A stretch of 64,000 nucleotides of DNA from Clostridium sp. BSD9I1 (lineage in GTDB: Bacteria; Bacillota; Clostridia; Clostridiales; Clostridiaceae): assembly GCF_900185645.1 (NCBI RefSeq), contig NZ_FYAM01000004.1, forward strand, positions 124,001-188,000, in the 5' to 3' direction. The position numbers were made by a program, and so were the translations under genes. Positions 63,646 to 64,000 of the stretch are shown here, piece by piece. Numbering within the stretch: the first letter of the stretch is position 1; each line of letters opens with the position of its first letter. The notes beneath the pieces are model-generated. The model saw nothing but the letters and a program-made list of their open reading frames with translations. It made no database searches and had not been told where the DNA came from.

Positions 63646-64000
63646 ATGAGAATTCCTATAATTGCAGGTAATTGGAAAATGCATAATACCATAGATGAAG
63701 CAATTAAGCTTGTGGAAGAATTAAAACCTATGGTTAAGAATGCGAAATGTGAAGTAGTAGTATGTCCGACATTTGTATGTTTACATGCAGTGAAAAAAGC
63801 TGTAGAAGGAACAAATATAAAAGTAGGAGCACAAAATATGCACTTTGAAGAAAAGGGTGCTTTTACAGGAGAAGTTTCTCCACTAATGCTTCAAGATATG
63901 GGTATGGATTATGTAATAATTGGGCATAGTGAAAGAAGGCAATATTTCAATGAAACAGATGAAACAATAAACAAAAAAATAAAAGCTGCATTTGAACATG
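63646..64000 (+). CDS. tpiA: Triosephosphate isomerase, 3'-truncated by window edge
   Basis: The first 118 residues are visible of about 250. The start [20 protein letters not shown] contains the substrate-binding N and [21 protein letters not shown] and the catalytic His of [13 protein letters not shown] follow. It interconverts DHAP and GAP. AGTGGTGA precedes the ATG. The catalytic Glu lies beyond the window. Confidence 0.97.
   Translation, partial: MRIPIIAGNWKMHNTIDEAIKLVEELKPMVKNAKCEVVVCPTFVCLHAVKKAVEGTNIKVGAQNMHFEEKGAFTGEVSPLMLQDMGMDYVIIGHSERRQYFNETDETINKKIKAAFEH

Overview
The window is a gene-dense, AT-rich chromosomal segment from an endospore-forming, anaerobic Firmicute, most likely Clostridium sensu stricto. 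Evidence: strong AT bias with AGGAGG-type ribosome binding sites, frequent TTG/GTG starts, TTGACA/TATAAT promoters, an FMN riboswitch, an M-box, two T-boxes, spore genes (sleB, splB, CotF-type coat proteins) and the order sigL-cggR-gap-pgk-tpiA. I cannot assign a species. No transposon, prophage, CRISPR array or rRNA is visible, so this looks like core chromosome.

Layout. 1-2.6 kb: 3' part of tex, then FMN riboswitch and ribU. 2.7-5.3 kb: a FliK-like/FlhB-C-terminal-like pair and a metallophosphoesterase. 5.3-8.2 kb: ArsR regulator plus a four-domain sulfur-transfer flavoprotein. 8.2-12.8 kb: DUF2225 protein, small alarmone synthetase, leuS with a leucine T-box. 12.9-15.6 kb (minus): tRNA-Gln(CUG) and a CYTH-DUF5685-DnaJ-membrane protein operon. 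15.7-19.9 kb: coat proteins, nucleoid-associated protein, class II aldolase, DUF421/DUF4363 pair. 20-27 kb: TGS-nucleoside kinase, serine dehydratase beta subunit without an adjacent alpha subunit, pssA, CBS protein, lipid kinase, YgiQ radical SAM protein. 27.3-29.8 kb: M-box, a short upstream ORF, an MgtE-like protein lacking the channel, and sleB. 29.9-35.3 kb: cysteine T-box followed by cysK-cysE-queG-plsC-nth-malic enzyme. 35.4-42.9 kb: cinA (minus), lemA/TPM pair, and an RND efflux adaptor/permease pair. 43-50 kb: phospholipase C-like protein, VanW protein, MoxR-DUF58-transglutaminase operon, tRNA-Leu(CAG). 50.3-53.7 kb: HAD phosphatase, splB, trmL, degV. 53.8-58.6 kb: BMP-type nucleoside ABC importer. 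58.7-64 kb: sigL and the cggR-gap-pgk-tpiA glycolytic operon, cut by the window end inside tpiA.

How genes work together. Lower glycolysis is controlled by CggR through a promoter and a probable tandem operator placed directly before cggR. Sulfur metabolism appears twice: T-box-controlled cysteine synthesis, and a persulfide-handling CoA-disulfide-reductase-like fusion under an ArsR regulator. Metabolite-sensing RNAs control riboflavin uptake, magnesium sensing, leucyl-tRNA charging and cysteine synthesis.

The items I find most worth following up are the M-box/uORF/channel-less MgtE arrangement, the CYTH-DUF5685-Cys-tailed DnaJ operon, the CoADR-rhodanese-TusA-DsrE fusion, the FlhB-C-like protein without NPTH, the spore photoproduct lyase with Ala where I expect the catalytic Cys, and the CggR operator upstream of cggR. 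Domain calls come from reading motifs and remembered family features, not from database searches.
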